This document shows positions 11,581-23,229 of a DNA stretch of 64,000 bases, one piece after another. Where the stretch lies: contig JAQOOI010000017.1 in assembly GCA_028554645.1 (NCBI GenBank), positions 1,277,000 through 1,340,999 on the forward strand, given 5' to 3'. This stretch comes from Omphalotus guepiniiformis (lineage: Eukaryota > Basidiomycota > Agaricomycetes > Agaricales > Omphalotaceae). The position numbers and the translations under genes were made by a program. Position 1 is the stretch's first letter. Each line of letters begins with the position of its first letter. The notes under the pieces are model-generated. The model made no database searches. It worked only from the letters and a program-made list of their open reading frames with translations, and was not told the DNA's origin.

Positions 11581-12859
11581 ATGGCTAATAACATCTATAC
11601 AGGTTTCAACGAGAATCCTTTTGCTTCTTCTCATTCTCTCGACACGAATCCCTTTGATGATCCTCCCTCTCAGCAAGCACAGGATGCTACTAGACTTGAA
11701 GAGCTTCGCAGGCGCGAGGCTGAACTTGAACGTCGCGAACAAGAACTCAATGCAAAAGCAGAGCAGATAATGCATCATGGCAAAAATAATTGGCCATATT
11801 GTAGGTCCGCTCTTCAACCTTCGTGTTCTGCGTCTGATCTTCCGCAGTCTTCCCTCTAATATACCACGACATTTCGGTGGAAATCCCAGAAGCCTCTCGA
11901 CCTCTTATCACACGTCTCTATCAGCTTTGGCTGGTCCTTCTCGGTACCCTTATACTGAATATGATTGCATGCATCTTCATCCTTATTGCTGGGTCCTCGG
12001 ATGGTGGTAGGGACGTGGGCGCATCCATAGGGTATTCAACGTCGTCATTCGCTGACTAGAGCTTGTCTGACACGTCTGATGCAGCTATCTTTTCGTGATA
12101 TCAGTCACCTCCTTCCTTCTGTGGTATCGGTGAGTTGGTGGATATACTTTTGGCCCCTCTGTAATTTAATTCCAGAACATGTAGACCAATCTATAACGGA
12201 TACATGAAGGCATGTACTTCTTAGATTCCCCTTCTCTTTTAAGCTGTCTGATTATTTTTGGGACCGTTCCAGGAACAATCCCTGTACTACTGTAAGATCC
12301 TATGATCCTCTTGTGTCCGCCCTGACGTTTAATACTTTGCTTCGCAAGACCTCTACTTCTTCTTTTGCGGCTTCCACCTCCTCTTCAGTGTATACATGTG
12401 AGCTCATCTTCTGTATCCTATCCCCCATCTTATCTGACTCGGTACTAGGATTATCGGTGTGCCAAGGTATGCAATGCTGACGTTTCCGAGGTGTTGTTCT
12501 ACTCACCCCTCGGTTTTCATAAGCACCGGCTCAGCCGGTCTCATACAGACCATCCAGATGTTCGTGGGTCATCATTGGGTTGCTGCTGTCTTAGGTTTAG
12601 TCGCTACTGTGGGCTGGACCCTTCAGGGGGTTGGTAACGCGTTCTATTATCGCCAAGTACGTGAAAGCCTTCTGGTTGCGTTAGCCTCCCTTTTTAAATG
12701 AACCCCTAAGATATACGCCCATCACACCGCCGCGGGCCACACAATGGAGAAGGTGAGCAGGATTTGAATGTTTGTATGCTACTGCTTTGGCTCATTTTGT
12801 TGCAGGCGAAGTCAGAGCTGGCTACACATGGCGCCAAAGCTTACTTTACACGAGGATGA
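11581..12859 (+). CDS. Secretory carrier-associated membrane protein (SCAMP)
   Basis: The ATG at 11581 gives MANNIYTGFNENPF, then TNPFDDPP. The NPF repeats bind EH-domain endocytic proteins. A charged coiled coil follows (RRREAELERREQELNAKAEQI), then KNNWP and FFPLIYHDISVEIP, the conserved SCAMP entry to the membrane domain. Four hydrophobic segments are spread over short exons: LWLVLLGTLILNMIACIFILIA, FLVISVTSFLLWYRP, FFFCGFHLLFSVYM and HHWVAAVLGLVATVGWTLQG. The end is ATHGAKAYFTRG at 12859. SCAMPs sit in post-Golgi recycling membranes and help vesicle trafficking. At least six short introns, with some boundaries in the middle uncertain. Confidence 0.82.
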
Positions 12860-13554
12860 GTAATAAAGTATGGGTATCGTGACTTAAGTAAGTAGTACAA
12901 TTTGGCCTGGGTCCGAAGCAGGAAGATCTCATGTCAGTGTACCGCGCATGCCTGCGGGATGACATTAGCTTTTCGCGAGCCCCTTTCACTAGTTCTCGGA
13001 TTCAAGCTCAACGTTCAGGCCAGGTCTGAGTTGGACTATTTTTATAGGATATGTTGTTACCTTAGTACGGACTGCGCAGGCATGCCCTTTTCTTGGAGCT
13101 TGTATTTTAGGTTCTCCTGGTATACGGTCTATTTAGCGCCTAAATTTCCATGTCCTCTTCGAAATCACGATTGTGTAATCTTAAAGAGTTACGATATAGT
13201 CACTGTTGGCAAGCAAATGAGGGGCTCCTTGAGACTCGGACAACGGGTGAAATGGATGAGCGCAAAAAGCAGATGTCTGTATCTAGACCACTGTCAAGTC
13301 TGTCAACAATAGGGGTTTACCAAACGCCAACTGACATTAGTACACAATGCGTTCACAAAGTGTGCGCTTGAAATCACTTAGGCTTCACTGAGAAAGTGAC
13401 AAAGGCTCCTCGGGCACAGAAATAATAGTCGTTCCCAAAAGGGGCAACATTTTTTCGCTCCTCTAAAGCGTTTAGTGAGAGTCGAGGCAGACAGAGAATA
13501 CAGAGACAAGCCCGAGGCAAGACTAGTAGCGCAAAGTGGATACCTGGTAGCTAC
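12860..13554. other. Intergenic region between convergent SCAMP and DBP9 genes
   Basis: About 700 bp. A 136-codon open frame on the plus strand (12902-13312) is Cys-rich without motif or splice context and is judged spurious. No repeat or RNA gene is seen. Confidence 0.4.
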
Positions 13555-15815
13555 TCATCGACCAAACTTCTTCAACGGGTCTGATTTCTTCTTTCCTCCT
13601 CTTCCACCGCCACCGCTCCTGCCTCCTCGGCCCCGAGAGCGGCCCCGTTGTCCATTTTTTCTAAAAGGTACAAATCCAGCCGGCTTTTCGCTTGGTGTTT
13701 CTTCCGCAGCTGCTCCAGGTAAAGGCGCAGTACGAGGAAGAAGATATTTCGGAACATGCTTCATATGTGGCTGCACTCTAGTCGGATGTAGAGGCTTGTC
13801 GTGTCGGAGATATTCTAGGTCCAGCGGGTTGTCCTCAAAGTGGGCCTAACCATGAGACGAATCAATCGATCAGTAACTACTGCGAGGCTTGACGGACACC
13901 TTACCTTGAGTTTGTCGGAATTCAAAATCTCCGTTTTCAACTCCTTTATCCTGGCCTCCTTGATGGCGCTCCTCGTCACAGAACGAAGAGCATCTTCCAT
14001 TCTATACCTGAACGCCTCGACCTGCTTCATGTCAAACTTATACTCCTTTATTTTGCTCCCCCTTGCACCCTGCTCTTTTTCTATTCTGCTGAACACGGTT
14101 TCATCGTTCTTCGCACTCGGTAAACATCCAACCACCTTGTTCTTTCCCCACTGGTCCTTGGGTACGACGAACGATAATGCCATGCCTGTTCTTCCGGCGC
14201 GCGCCGTACGTCCAACGCGATGCGTGTATGACCGTGATGAAGACGGGAGGTCAAAATTTAGTACACACGCTACGTCCACAAAGTCGACGCCGCGAGTGAC
14301 GCCGTACTCCTTATCGTTCCCTCCTTTGTGATGTTTTCGTTTGCGAGATTTGCTCGAGTCATTGGCGGGAGGCGCAGGTGATCGCTTACGTTTGCGACTT
14401 GAGCTTTCTGGTTCTGAAGCGGTCGGCTCTTCGCGCTGAGTGGATGTGACTAGAGAAGAATAAAAACCTTAAGAAAAGGTCTTGATCTGAGCGTTCATAA
14501 ACTAAATGCTTACACTCTTCTGCAACATCGCCATCGACTTCCTGTTCTTCTTCTGAGTCCGAGTCATCCTCTGTACCCTGCACCCCGCTCTCATCTGTCG
14601 CGATGATATAGTCGTAAACACCTTTGTTAAACTCCTGGACTGTATGATACCTGAACAGCTTTGAAATTTAGACAAACGACGTAGGCGTGAAAAATCTACC
14701 TTGAATTTAGTGGTAATTCAGAGTTGAGGACGCAACTCTTTATTGAGAACTGCTCAAGGAACAGCTTCAGGCGGTAGCTACGGTCAACATCGTTGACGAA
14801 CAGGATGCATTTCCCTCGTATGAGCCTCAGCTTCAGAACGACATATGTCAGGAGGAACTTGTCGACTTCGGAGCACCTGCAAAGTGATTTAGCCACTGTC
14901 TTTAGGAATTCAGATATTGCTTACTGGACAGCAAATTGACTGAGATGAGCTGCTTCGTCCTCACCGTCTTCGAGCTTGAGGATTGCGGGACTTCGGAGTG
15001 TTAGGCCTTTTAGCAGTTCGACGTCTTCGGTCATAGTTGCACTCATGAGGAAAGACTGAAACACTTTTGGGAGATACGTCCCGCTGAATATGGTCCGTAT
15101 GTCTTCGTCATGACCGTATGAGAGAATCAAGTCTGCCTCATCGATGACTAACGACTCTAATGACGATGCAATTAATGTCTAGTGTAGTGGTCAGATAGTA
15201 GACTTGAAGAGGTCATTGACTGGGCGTACTTTAGATTGAAAAAGGGATAGAGCACGGGATGGTGTGGCTATTACAATGTCAGGCCGATCCGACAGAAGAT
15301 TTCTACAAGCATGGATCAGCCGGCAAAGAGACGGAACGTTGTAGTACTTACCGTTGAAGGTGGGATGTTGCGATCGAAGCTATGTTGGCAATGAAGACAT
15401 CCTCACAGTATTTGCAAAGATCCTTGAGATACGCCGACACTTGTTCAGACAGTTCACGAGTGGGTACGAGAATTAGGGCACGGGTAGCTTGTCTAGTTGG
15501 ATCGTCCAGGTCCAAAGCCTGTGTATACCGAGATCAACTTCCAACATTGCGCGATATCGGTAGTGCGAGCCTCACATTTTTGGCACTCAATATCTTTTGC
15601 ACGACTGGTATACAATACGCAGCAGTCTTTCCGCTTCCTGTCCTGGCGCGCGCGAGAATATCTCTACTCTCAAGAGCTAGTGGTATTGCTTTTGCCTGCA
15701 CCAATGTGGGACGGGCAAAGCCCATATCTGCAAGGGCCCGAAGTAGACGAGCATCGAGAAGATGGGAGAAAGAGGAGAAGGTAGCTTTTGTGTCGACCAG
15801 ATGAGCCTCCACCAT
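13555..15815 (-). CDS. DBP9: DEAD-box ATP-dependent RNA helicase, DBP9/DDX56 type (60S ribosome biogenesis)
   Basis: The ATG at 15813-15815 gives [16 protein letters not shown], the expected family N-terminus with the upstream F of the Q motif, then [30 protein letters not shown] (Walker A), [27 protein letters not shown] (DEAD), [12 protein letters not shown] (SAT), the second RecA domain with [11 protein letters not shown], and [14 protein letters not shown] (motif VI). An acidic insert ([13 protein letters not shown]) sits within the second domain, as in DBP9. The C-terminus is Gly/Arg-rich ([17 protein letters not shown]) and ends KKFGR. DBP9 acts in the nucleolus in pre-60S maturation. 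The start codon is 43 bp from that of the divergent ZNHIT2-like gene. Confidence 0.9.
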
Positions 15816-15858
15816 TGCAGTCCACTTCCAAAAAAATGAGCGGACTTTGAATCCACTC
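15816..15858. promoter_or_regulatory. 43-bp divergent start-to-start interval
   Basis: Only 43 bp separate the DBP9 and ZNHIT2-like start codons. The transcripts must either overlap at their 5' ends or have almost no leaders. Any promoter elements probably extend into coding sequence. Confidence 0.5.
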
Positions 15859-17341
15859 ATGCTTTCTGTCGACCATGATTCCAATGTCGTCTGCAAAATG
15901 CAAGTCTCTCATTTCTTCAGATCGAATTCAATTGCTTAGATCTACAAAAGATGTCGCAGGCAAATTGCGAGATACACTTGTCCAGCTTGCAACCTACCGT
16001 ATTGCTCTTTGACATGTTTTAGATCTTCGGTACGGTTTCTGATGTAATTTATCCCTCGGTTTTTTCATTCTCGTTCTTCGGCCCATACGAATTGCTCCGA
16101 AGCCTTTTACAAGAAAGAGCTGGAGGTTGATATCCGGTCTCAGCCTTCAAAAACAACAGAAGAACGGTCAAGGATGATGGAAATCTTAAAGCGCTTCGAA
16201 GAGGATGACCTTGAGAATAGTGAAGCACTTGAAGATTCTGATGATGACGACGATCTTGTGAGACGATTTGAGGGAATAGACCTTGGTGAGCGCGTTTTAT
16301 CCGACGATTTCCGGAGTAGACTCGAGCTCTGAATAGAATCCGCAACACCTGACGCTCTGTGGTCAATATTGTCCTCCGAAGAAAAAGCGAAATTCGTGAA
16401 AGCGATGGATAATCCTTCCAGTGATCTAGCTCGACAACTCTTAGCCAGCGAGGAACTGCAGAAAGAAACACGTAAACCATGGTGGGAAGCTTCATCTGAG
16501 ATACAGGGTGATTTGAATGTTGACATTGCTGAACGCCATGGCGAGAAGCCCGATTTAATACGCGTACCTTTAAAAATGGTCAAACCGGCTCCTGTCGGCC
16601 CTCCTCTCATCTACAACTTATGTGCTATATGGTCCGTGCGTTTTACTATCCTTGCGACTCCTGCTCATTTGAATATTTAGCGTAGCATACGCGTTTACGA
16701 CGCGCCGTCTTGCTATATCCCCGTTGTGTTCAATTGACCCTGTCAGTTCTGATATTCAAGAGGCGAAGCACCATATATCTCAGCTCGTTCCGTTCCTAGC
16801 AGAGCGGAAAGCAACGACACTGTATACCAGCGTCTCCGCCATGATGACTGATATATGGTCTCGGTTCGACGAAGTGAATGCCTCTTACTTTTCATGCCCG
16901 TCTTGCCAACTGAAGCGCGAATGATAGGACCAGATCTCTCAAACGACTTTCTCCCTATTAATGCGAGATACTGCTACATTAATTCAACCACTCCCCGTTG
17001 GCGAAATATCTACCTCGGAGTTGCCCAAGGAAAATGTCGACATCAACTCACATCCGAACAGGATGCCTGTGCTAGTTCTGTCTGACTTGTATCGGATGTA
17101 CAATCCTCCGAGTCGACGTGAAAGCAAAATCGATCATGTTGCCCATAAGCTACTGTATTATGCTGCACATATCCTGTCCACTCCGCCCATTGTTCTGCGA
17201 TCACTTGCCAACGAGATTGCTGTGAGGTCGATGGATACTATGTCACACGACGCATCCTCAGGCGTAAAAACTGTTCGACCTGAGAACGAAACATTGGTTG
17301 AAGCTGCACACGAGACAAGAGGGCTAATCAGCGAGCTGTAG
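15859..17341 (+). CDS. ZNHIT2-like zinc-finger HIT protein
   Basis: The ATG at 15859 gives [13 protein letters not shown]. Splicing a GC-AG intron at 15900-15950 completes the zinc finger [17 protein letters not shown], followed by [12 protein letters not shown] and then [15 protein letters not shown], giving the C-x2-C, C-x2-C, C-x3-C and H-x3-C ligand set of a HIT finger. An acidic region ([16 protein letters not shown]), [19 protein letters not shown] and [10 protein letters not shown] follow, all typical of ZNHIT2. Later exons encode a helical region ending [11 protein letters not shown] at 17341. ZNHIT2 works with R2TP and U5 snRNP assembly. The intron between FRSS and AHTNC (16030-16080) lacks a terminal AG; see findings. 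Confidence 0.82.
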
Positions 17342-17552
17342 GAGGCTGTAGGATGATATATGTAGCTATGTCGGCAACCAATGAGAATGATTGAAATATG
17401 ACATACAAGACACAAACATAAAGTTGTTGATTGGTTCCGCGAAATGAGCGAGTACCTGCACAGTTGCGATCAAAACATGCTAGGTCAGCATATCTCCGCG
17501 TTCCAAGAAAACTTCTGCTTCAATTCAAGCTCGACGCCCGTAGTCGTCCCTC

Positions 17553-19019
17553 ATGTCTTCTTCCATCCAGCAACCTTCCCCAACTGCTTCAATAATCTCG
17601 AGCGATTCACTCACTGATTGCGGTTCAGCTAGTGGCTCAGATTCTTTCTTAGGGCTGAGAGTTGCCTCGATATTCATTATTCTCATCGGATCCTCATCTG
17701 GTGCTCTCTTCCCTGTGCTGGCCAGAAGATCGAAGTACATCCATGTGCCAAAAGGACTTTTCGAGTGCGTGCTTCAGGATCTGTGTTCATTGTCAATGAT
17801 GACCGATGTCTTTCGCTTTCTTCTCCAAAGTTTTGCAAAATATTTTGGCTCTGGTGTTATTGTGGGTCCCGAATCATTCCGCCGTCAGGTTTCTCTAGTA
17901 ACACGCTCTCGAACGATAGATTGCCACAGCATTCATACATTTGCTTTCCCCAGCACTCGATGCATTAGGTTCAGAATGTTTATCGGAGGCATGGAGTGAC
18001 TACGTATGTCTGCTCAGGTCTCAAATAATTTAATTTCTTGAGCTGAATTGCTTTGCAGCCATACGCCCTTGCTCTCTGTCTTCTGAGCATTTTCTCAATA
18101 TTCATTGTCGAACTCATTGCCTTTCGATGGGGGACAGCAAAACTCGCCCAAATTGGGATGCATCATGGTATATATTCTCCTCTACCATCATGAGGCGGCT
18201 TTTCACAGCTTTTCACTATTGGTCTTCGTTTAACAGATGCACATGGGCATGATATCGGCTCACATGCCGCACATGGTCCGGAAGGCAACAATATTGACTT
18301 GCCTCAAGATCCCGAAAGCGCGACATCTGCGGAGGGACGTGACGAGAAGCATCATCACAGTCGTCCAGTTCTAGATACAGCTAGTGCTCAGATTATCGGA
18401 GTGGCCATCTTAGAATTTGGTGTTGCTTTGCATAGGTGAGAGTTTTCATATCTTCCACACGAAGGTTGCTAAATTGATCCCAGCGTTCTCATAGGGCTTA
18501 CCCTCGCTGTGAATGAAAATTTCAAAATCTTGTTTATAGTCTTAGTTTTCCATCGTAAGTGTCGTCTTTCGTGAATTTATCGCCCAATTAACCCTATCCG
18601 CAGAAACTTTCGAAGGCTTGGGTATCGGTTCACGGCTTGCTTATATGCAACTTCCGCAAAAGTACAATTATGTACCCTTGATAGGAGCAATAATCTATGG
18701 CCTTACGACCCCAATCGGAATAGCCGTCGGGTTGGGTGTCAGAACTTCATATAACCCTGACAGCTCCACCGCGTCAATCGTCAGCGGTGTGCTCGATTCG
18801 CTGAGCTCTGGTATTCTCATATATACAGGTCTTGTCGAGGTAATCACCTTTCGTTTGATAGTATTGCTCTCGGTGCTCATTCGGCTACCCTAGTTGCTTG
18901 CCCATGAATTCCTATTCAACAAAGAGATGATGGAAAGCTCAAATACAAAACTCGCCTATGCACTCGGCTCTATGCTTCTCGGATGCGGGATAATGGCTCT
19001 CCTGGGCAAATGGGCATAA
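17553..19019 (+). CDS. ZIP-family plasma-membrane zinc/iron transporter
   Basis: The ATG at 17553 begins with a Ser-rich cytosolic or luminal leader, then VASIFIILIGSSSGALFPVL (TM1), FAKYFGSGVI and IATAFIHLLSPALDAL-type TM2, PYALALCLLSIFSIFIVELIAF (TM3), a His-rich loop (HHDAHGHDIGSHAAHG and KHHHS) that probably binds zinc, and the signature TM4 ALHSVLIGLTLAVN with TM5 HQTFEGLGIGSRL, whose His and Glu line the metal pathway. TM6-8 end with MLLGCGIMALLGKWA at 19019. The pattern matches fungal Zrt1/Zrt2 transporters. About eight introns. No zinc-responsive element could be identified in the short 211-bp upstream gap. Confidence 0.87.
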
Positions 19020-19413
19020 CAACCCCCTCGGTGTCTCGGCGTATATCTTCTTCGCCGAGTGTTTTCAACAACGAACAGGACACCATTTGATGAATTTTAA
19101 CGCCAATGACTGAACGCTTTCTCGTCGGATCTACTATGGGACAAATGTACGCTGAATCAATCGTTATTTGCTTACGATCGAACATTGTCTGTACGATACG
19201 TGTCTTACATAACATTCTATATCATACTCTGAATGTAATATTTACGATGTACCTGTGGCCAGCCTGAATTGACGCGACGCGAAGGAATGAGGCTGGCAGG
19301 ACGTGACATTCACGTGAACGCACCCTTAGCAATCAGACCTACTCAGAGTTAGAGCATTTCCGTATTCTATGGCTCTTCCCTGCTCAATCTGAGCCTCACC
19401 TTCACTCATAACG
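19020..19413. other. Intergenic region upstream of ERV1
   Basis: About 390 bp with no recognised gene or repeat; contains the ERV1 promoter. Confidence 0.35.
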
Positions 19414-19995
19414 ATGCCAGAGCCCACTACTGAGCAGTCCTCGAAGCAAAATGCTTCTCTACCACCGGGAATGGTGATAGGTCCGGATGGAAAACCCTGC
19501 AAAATCTGTACTGCATTTCGTCACTGGAAAGCCGTTCCTGCTTCTCCCAACGACAAGGAAAAGTCTCGGGAAGGGAAGAAAGTTGCGGCTGTGGCTGCTG
19601 GTACAGCTGCCTTGACTGCTACTAAGACTGCTTCCCGACCAGACTCTCCCCCAGCCAACTGTCCTCCAGACGTTGAACAGCTCGGTCGTGCAACATGGAC
19701 GTTTCTACATACCACTGCGGCGTATTACCCTGAACGACCAACGCCCACGCAGCGTGCAAACATGCTCTCGCTCATCCGCGCGCTACCTCTACTATACCCT
19801 TGCACAAATTGTGCGACTGATTTCGGTGAGGATATGAAAGGCCATCCGCCGGATGTTAGTGGAAGGGTTGGGCTGAGTCGGTGGTTGTGTGAAAGACATA
19901 ATGAGGTCAATTCGAAACTTGGAAAGCAGGCGTTTGATTGTGCGAAGACTGATGAGAGGTGGAAGGATGGTCCGGCTGATGGTAGTTGTGACTAA
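19414..19995 (+). CDS. ERV1: ERV1-type FAD-linked sulfhydryl oxidase (mitochondrial intermembrane space)
   Basis: A single-exon 193-residue frame. Cys29 and Cys32 (KPCKIC) form the N-terminal shuttle disulfide. The flavin domain begins at PPDVEQLGRATWTFLHTTAAYYPE, followed by the redox centre YPCTNCATDF (CxxC) and the FAD-contact region RWLCERHNEVNSKLGKQAFDC, where two Cys 16 residues apart form the structural disulfide. ERV1 reoxidises Mia40 during disulfide import in the intermembrane space, passing electrons to cytochrome c. The Ala/Lys-rich linker (AAVAAGTAALTATKTA) between shuttle and core is low complexity. Absence of introns is unusual here but is seen in small genes. Confidence 0.92.
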   Translation: MPEPTTEQSSKQNASLPPGMVIGPDGKPCKICTAFRHWKAVPASPNDKEKSREGKKVAAVAAGTAALTATKTASRPDSPPANCPPDVEQLGRATWTFLHTTAAYYPERPTPTQRANMLSLIRALPLLYPCTNCATDFGEDMKGHPPDVSGRVGLSRWLCERHNEVNSKLGKQAFDCAKTDERWKDGPADGSCD

Positions 19996-20561
19996 CGGTA
20001 CGATCGTGAGTGTTCGTTCTCTGACTTTCGTTCATGAATGGCTCAGTCCTATTTGGCAGTAATGTTGTATACCTTTGGAATATAGTATATCGCTCTGCTC
20101 AGTTCATAGACAACATATGGGACTCGAACCATTTTGTAGCGCTCGGGTCTTCACTTATAGTAAGCTTCACTCTTTCAGTGGCGAATCACAGTAAGTACTG
20201 CAATGGAAATCTGCAAGGGTAAGTATAAGTAATTCAGTAAGGAGCATATTAAATGAGTTGATATGTAGAACGATTTGTCGATTTGTCGAACTTGAACTGA
20301 ACTGAACGATATTCAGCAAACAAATCAATTCAAATGTAATTTATGCAGACACTATTCTACTCTGACTCTGTGCTTCACGTGCACTGGCAGACATAAATTG
20401 AAAGGATTGTGAAGAAGAGAAGCTTCGGCGGTTGCCATTATTTATTTAATTTTCTGTCAACGACAATATTTCATATAACATACATACAGCTAATACCTCG
20501 GCCCTCCACTTGGCTCTTGCTTGACCGCCACGACATTCACCGTCCTCAGTCGAGAGTCGAG
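19996..20561. other. Intergenic region between ERV1 and GH47 genes
   Basis: About 570 bp, AT-rich around 20220-20460. No gene or RNA recognised. Confidence 0.35.
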
Positions 20562-22992
20562 ATGTTACCGAGTTTTCGTACTCGGTCATCTGCCTATACA
20601 TCTCCGTCTCACCCATCTTTCAGCCAGGCTTTGCAACTGCTGGCAGTTCGGCCTTTACGATGGATACCTCTCGTTCTCGGAATAACAGCTATCATGTGGT
20701 TTCTAGGTGGACCTTTCAAGTTTCATGGACACAGAGGGCCGCCACCTCTACCGCCACTACCACCACCGGATGGGTATGGTTTTGAGGTGTTTCCACCACC
20801 TATAGGTCATCCGCATCGCCCACCATCGTGGCGCCCGCCGGGATGGACAACGTCGGATGCGTGGCCTGGAAGAGCAGAGAAGGTCCGGGAAGCGTTTGTT
20901 CACGCGTACAATGGGTATAGAGAGAATGCGTTTCTATCCGATGAGCTGATGCCTGTTTCGGGCAAGAAAGTTGACAAGTGAGTGTGGAATGGTTGGGTTT
21001 CAGATGAACGGGCCTAATTATGTGCTGCAGTTTTAATGGATGGGGGGTGACGATGTTTGATGCGTTGGATACTATGTGGATCATGGGTCTCGATAATCAT
21101 TTCGATGAAGCAGTGAAGGCGATTGAGAACGCCAATTTCACGTTGCAACCAGTAAGTATGCTCCCCCGCCGTCGTGTTTAAACGTTGTTCATTGTTGGTT
21201 GTCAGCGACAATTCGCTCCTTTCTTTGAGACGGTCATTCGATATTTAGGCGGTCTTCTGTCAGCGTATGCGCTTTCACGAGAGCCTGTATTACTCAAGCA
21301 GGCGGACACCCTTGGGGGGCTTTTACTTCCTGCCTTCGACACTCCGTCTGGCTTCCCGATGTATGCTATCAACCCCTCTACGTGCGTGTCATGTCGTTGT
21401 CTCGTTCAGTCCCCTTTTTGATAGCGTGTTTATACTTTCAGACAGAGAACTCGCGGGGGATGGACAGGGTCTACGCTATGGGCTGAAGCACTCAGCAATC
21501 AGATGGAGTAGTAAGTATCTCTATATTGTTCACATGCACGAGTACACTGCTGAAACAGTCCAATCGTAGCAAGTACCTAGCCCATCTCACTGGAAAACCC
21601 GAATATTTCGAAAAGGTAGAGTTCATTCACTTGACAAAACCAGAGTTATTACTAATAGGTATTGCAATAGGTCGAACGTGTAATGGCTGTCATGTACGAG
21701 GCCAACGTCACCGATGGAATATTTCCCACTCAGTGGGACACCGCAACGGGACAACCAAAGAACAGTGAGTAATACGTTGGATGAAACTCCCACAGATGTG
21801 TTCTAATGTGTTCCCAGCTCAGTTTTCCGTGGGGGCGTTTGCTGACAGTGCACATGAGTATCTGTTGAAGCAATGGCTATTGACCGGTCGGTCAGAACCG
21901 AAGATTAGAGATCTTTGTATGCGTCTTCTCTTTTTCTGATAAGACCATTGCTCATTTGTGATCACCAGATCTGAAAGCCGCAAAGTCAATCATTGAGAAT
22001 CTTCTTTATGTCACCCCGCATCGGGACTTTTTGTATGTTACGGACGCTAACATTTACCATCGTGCTCCCTCTACTTCAAGCGAGGCATCGGAGACGACGA
22101 CGAGAACAACTGCACCACCAGGAACTTCGCGGGTGCCCTCTCACACGTTCGAGCACCTTTCCTGTTTCCTACCCGGTCTGTTTGCGCTCGGGGTGCACAC
22201 GCTAGAGCTACCACCGGAAGATAAGGAACTGCACTCATGGGCAGCCCACGGGCTGGCGTATTCGTGCTGGTTGACCTACGCGGATCAAAAGACGGGTTTG
22301 GGACCGGATGAGATGGTGATGAAGCACTATGCAGAGGATGGAGGGAGGTGGGTGGATCTGGTGAAGAAGTGGAAGATGGATGGGAGGCCAATGGGCAGAC
22401 CGCCTGGGTTGAGAGAGGCGCCTGCGGAGAGCAAGTCTTCGTACAGAGCATACGGATTTAGAAAGAAGAGTTACTTATTGAGACCCGAGGTAATTGCGAT
22501 CGTTGATTCTTGAACCGGCTGGTCTGATATTGCGCTTTTTCTGTAGACCGTTGAGAGCTTCTATATCATGTGGAGAACGACAGGAGACGTTCGATGGCGA
22601 GAGCGAGGCTGGTCAGTTGATGAATGATAATGTATTTTCTTAATATGCTTTATGCTGATGATTGTCACGAGCACAGGGCTGTTTTTGAATCGATAGAGCG
22701 ATACGCAAAGACGCCTCTTGGGTACGCTAGCATCGTAGATGTGGACAAGGACGAGCCTCAATTGAAAGATGAGATGCCTAGCTACTTCCTGGCTGAGACG
22801 TGTGTATCTCATCAAAGTTTCCCCGTGGTGCTGTTACTGATTAGGTATAACAGCCTCAAGTACCTGTACCTTCTTTTCACGGACGAGGAGATAATACCAC
22901 TTGATAAGTGGGTATTCAACACAGAGGCGCACCCGTTGCCGATATTTGAATGGAAAGCAGAGGAGAAGAAAGCATACAATATTACATTGTAA
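20562..22992 (+). CDS. GH47 class I alpha-1,2-mannosidase, type II membrane protein
   Basis: The ATG at 20562 gives a Ser-rich cytosolic tail, a signal anchor (WIPLVLGITAIMWFLGG) and a Pro-rich stem (GPPPLPPLPPPDGYG). The (alpha/alpha)7 barrel follows: AWPGRAEKVREAFVHAYNGY, NGWGVTMFDALDTMWIMGL, FETVIRYLGGLLSAYALS, TRGGWTGSTLWAEALSNQMEY, KYLAHLTGKPEYFEK, SVGAFADSAHEYLLKQWLLTG, VPSHTFEHLSCFLPGLFALG, LRPETVESFYIMWRTTGD and the final KWVFNTEAHPLPI, which carries the calcium-binding TEAHP. These are the acidic catalytic and Ca-binding positions of GH47. The enzyme trims alpha-1,2-mannose from N-glycans in ER or Golgi. About nine introns. The end at 22992 follows EEKKAYNITL. Confidence 0.9.
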
Positions 22993-23229
22993 GATTAATA
23001 GAGGACGAATAAGATGCGGTTACCGCAGTAAACTGAGCAACTGGGCAGAGGGTTTGAGGTCACGTGCTGGAGGACTGAACTCGGCTCACCGTAAAACACG
23101 AGGCGTCCCTGTTAATTTCCGGTCATTATCCCAAAAATTCTCTGTTGTCGAGTCATCATTCCCTTGTACCCTTTGCCCATAATCTTATAAATTCTTCTTT
23201 CTCCCATCCTTTATCGCTGTTCACTACTC

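Noticed and set aside
12902..13312. 136-codon plus-strand open frame
   Set aside because: Cys-rich without motif, no splice context, lies between convergent genes; judged chance.
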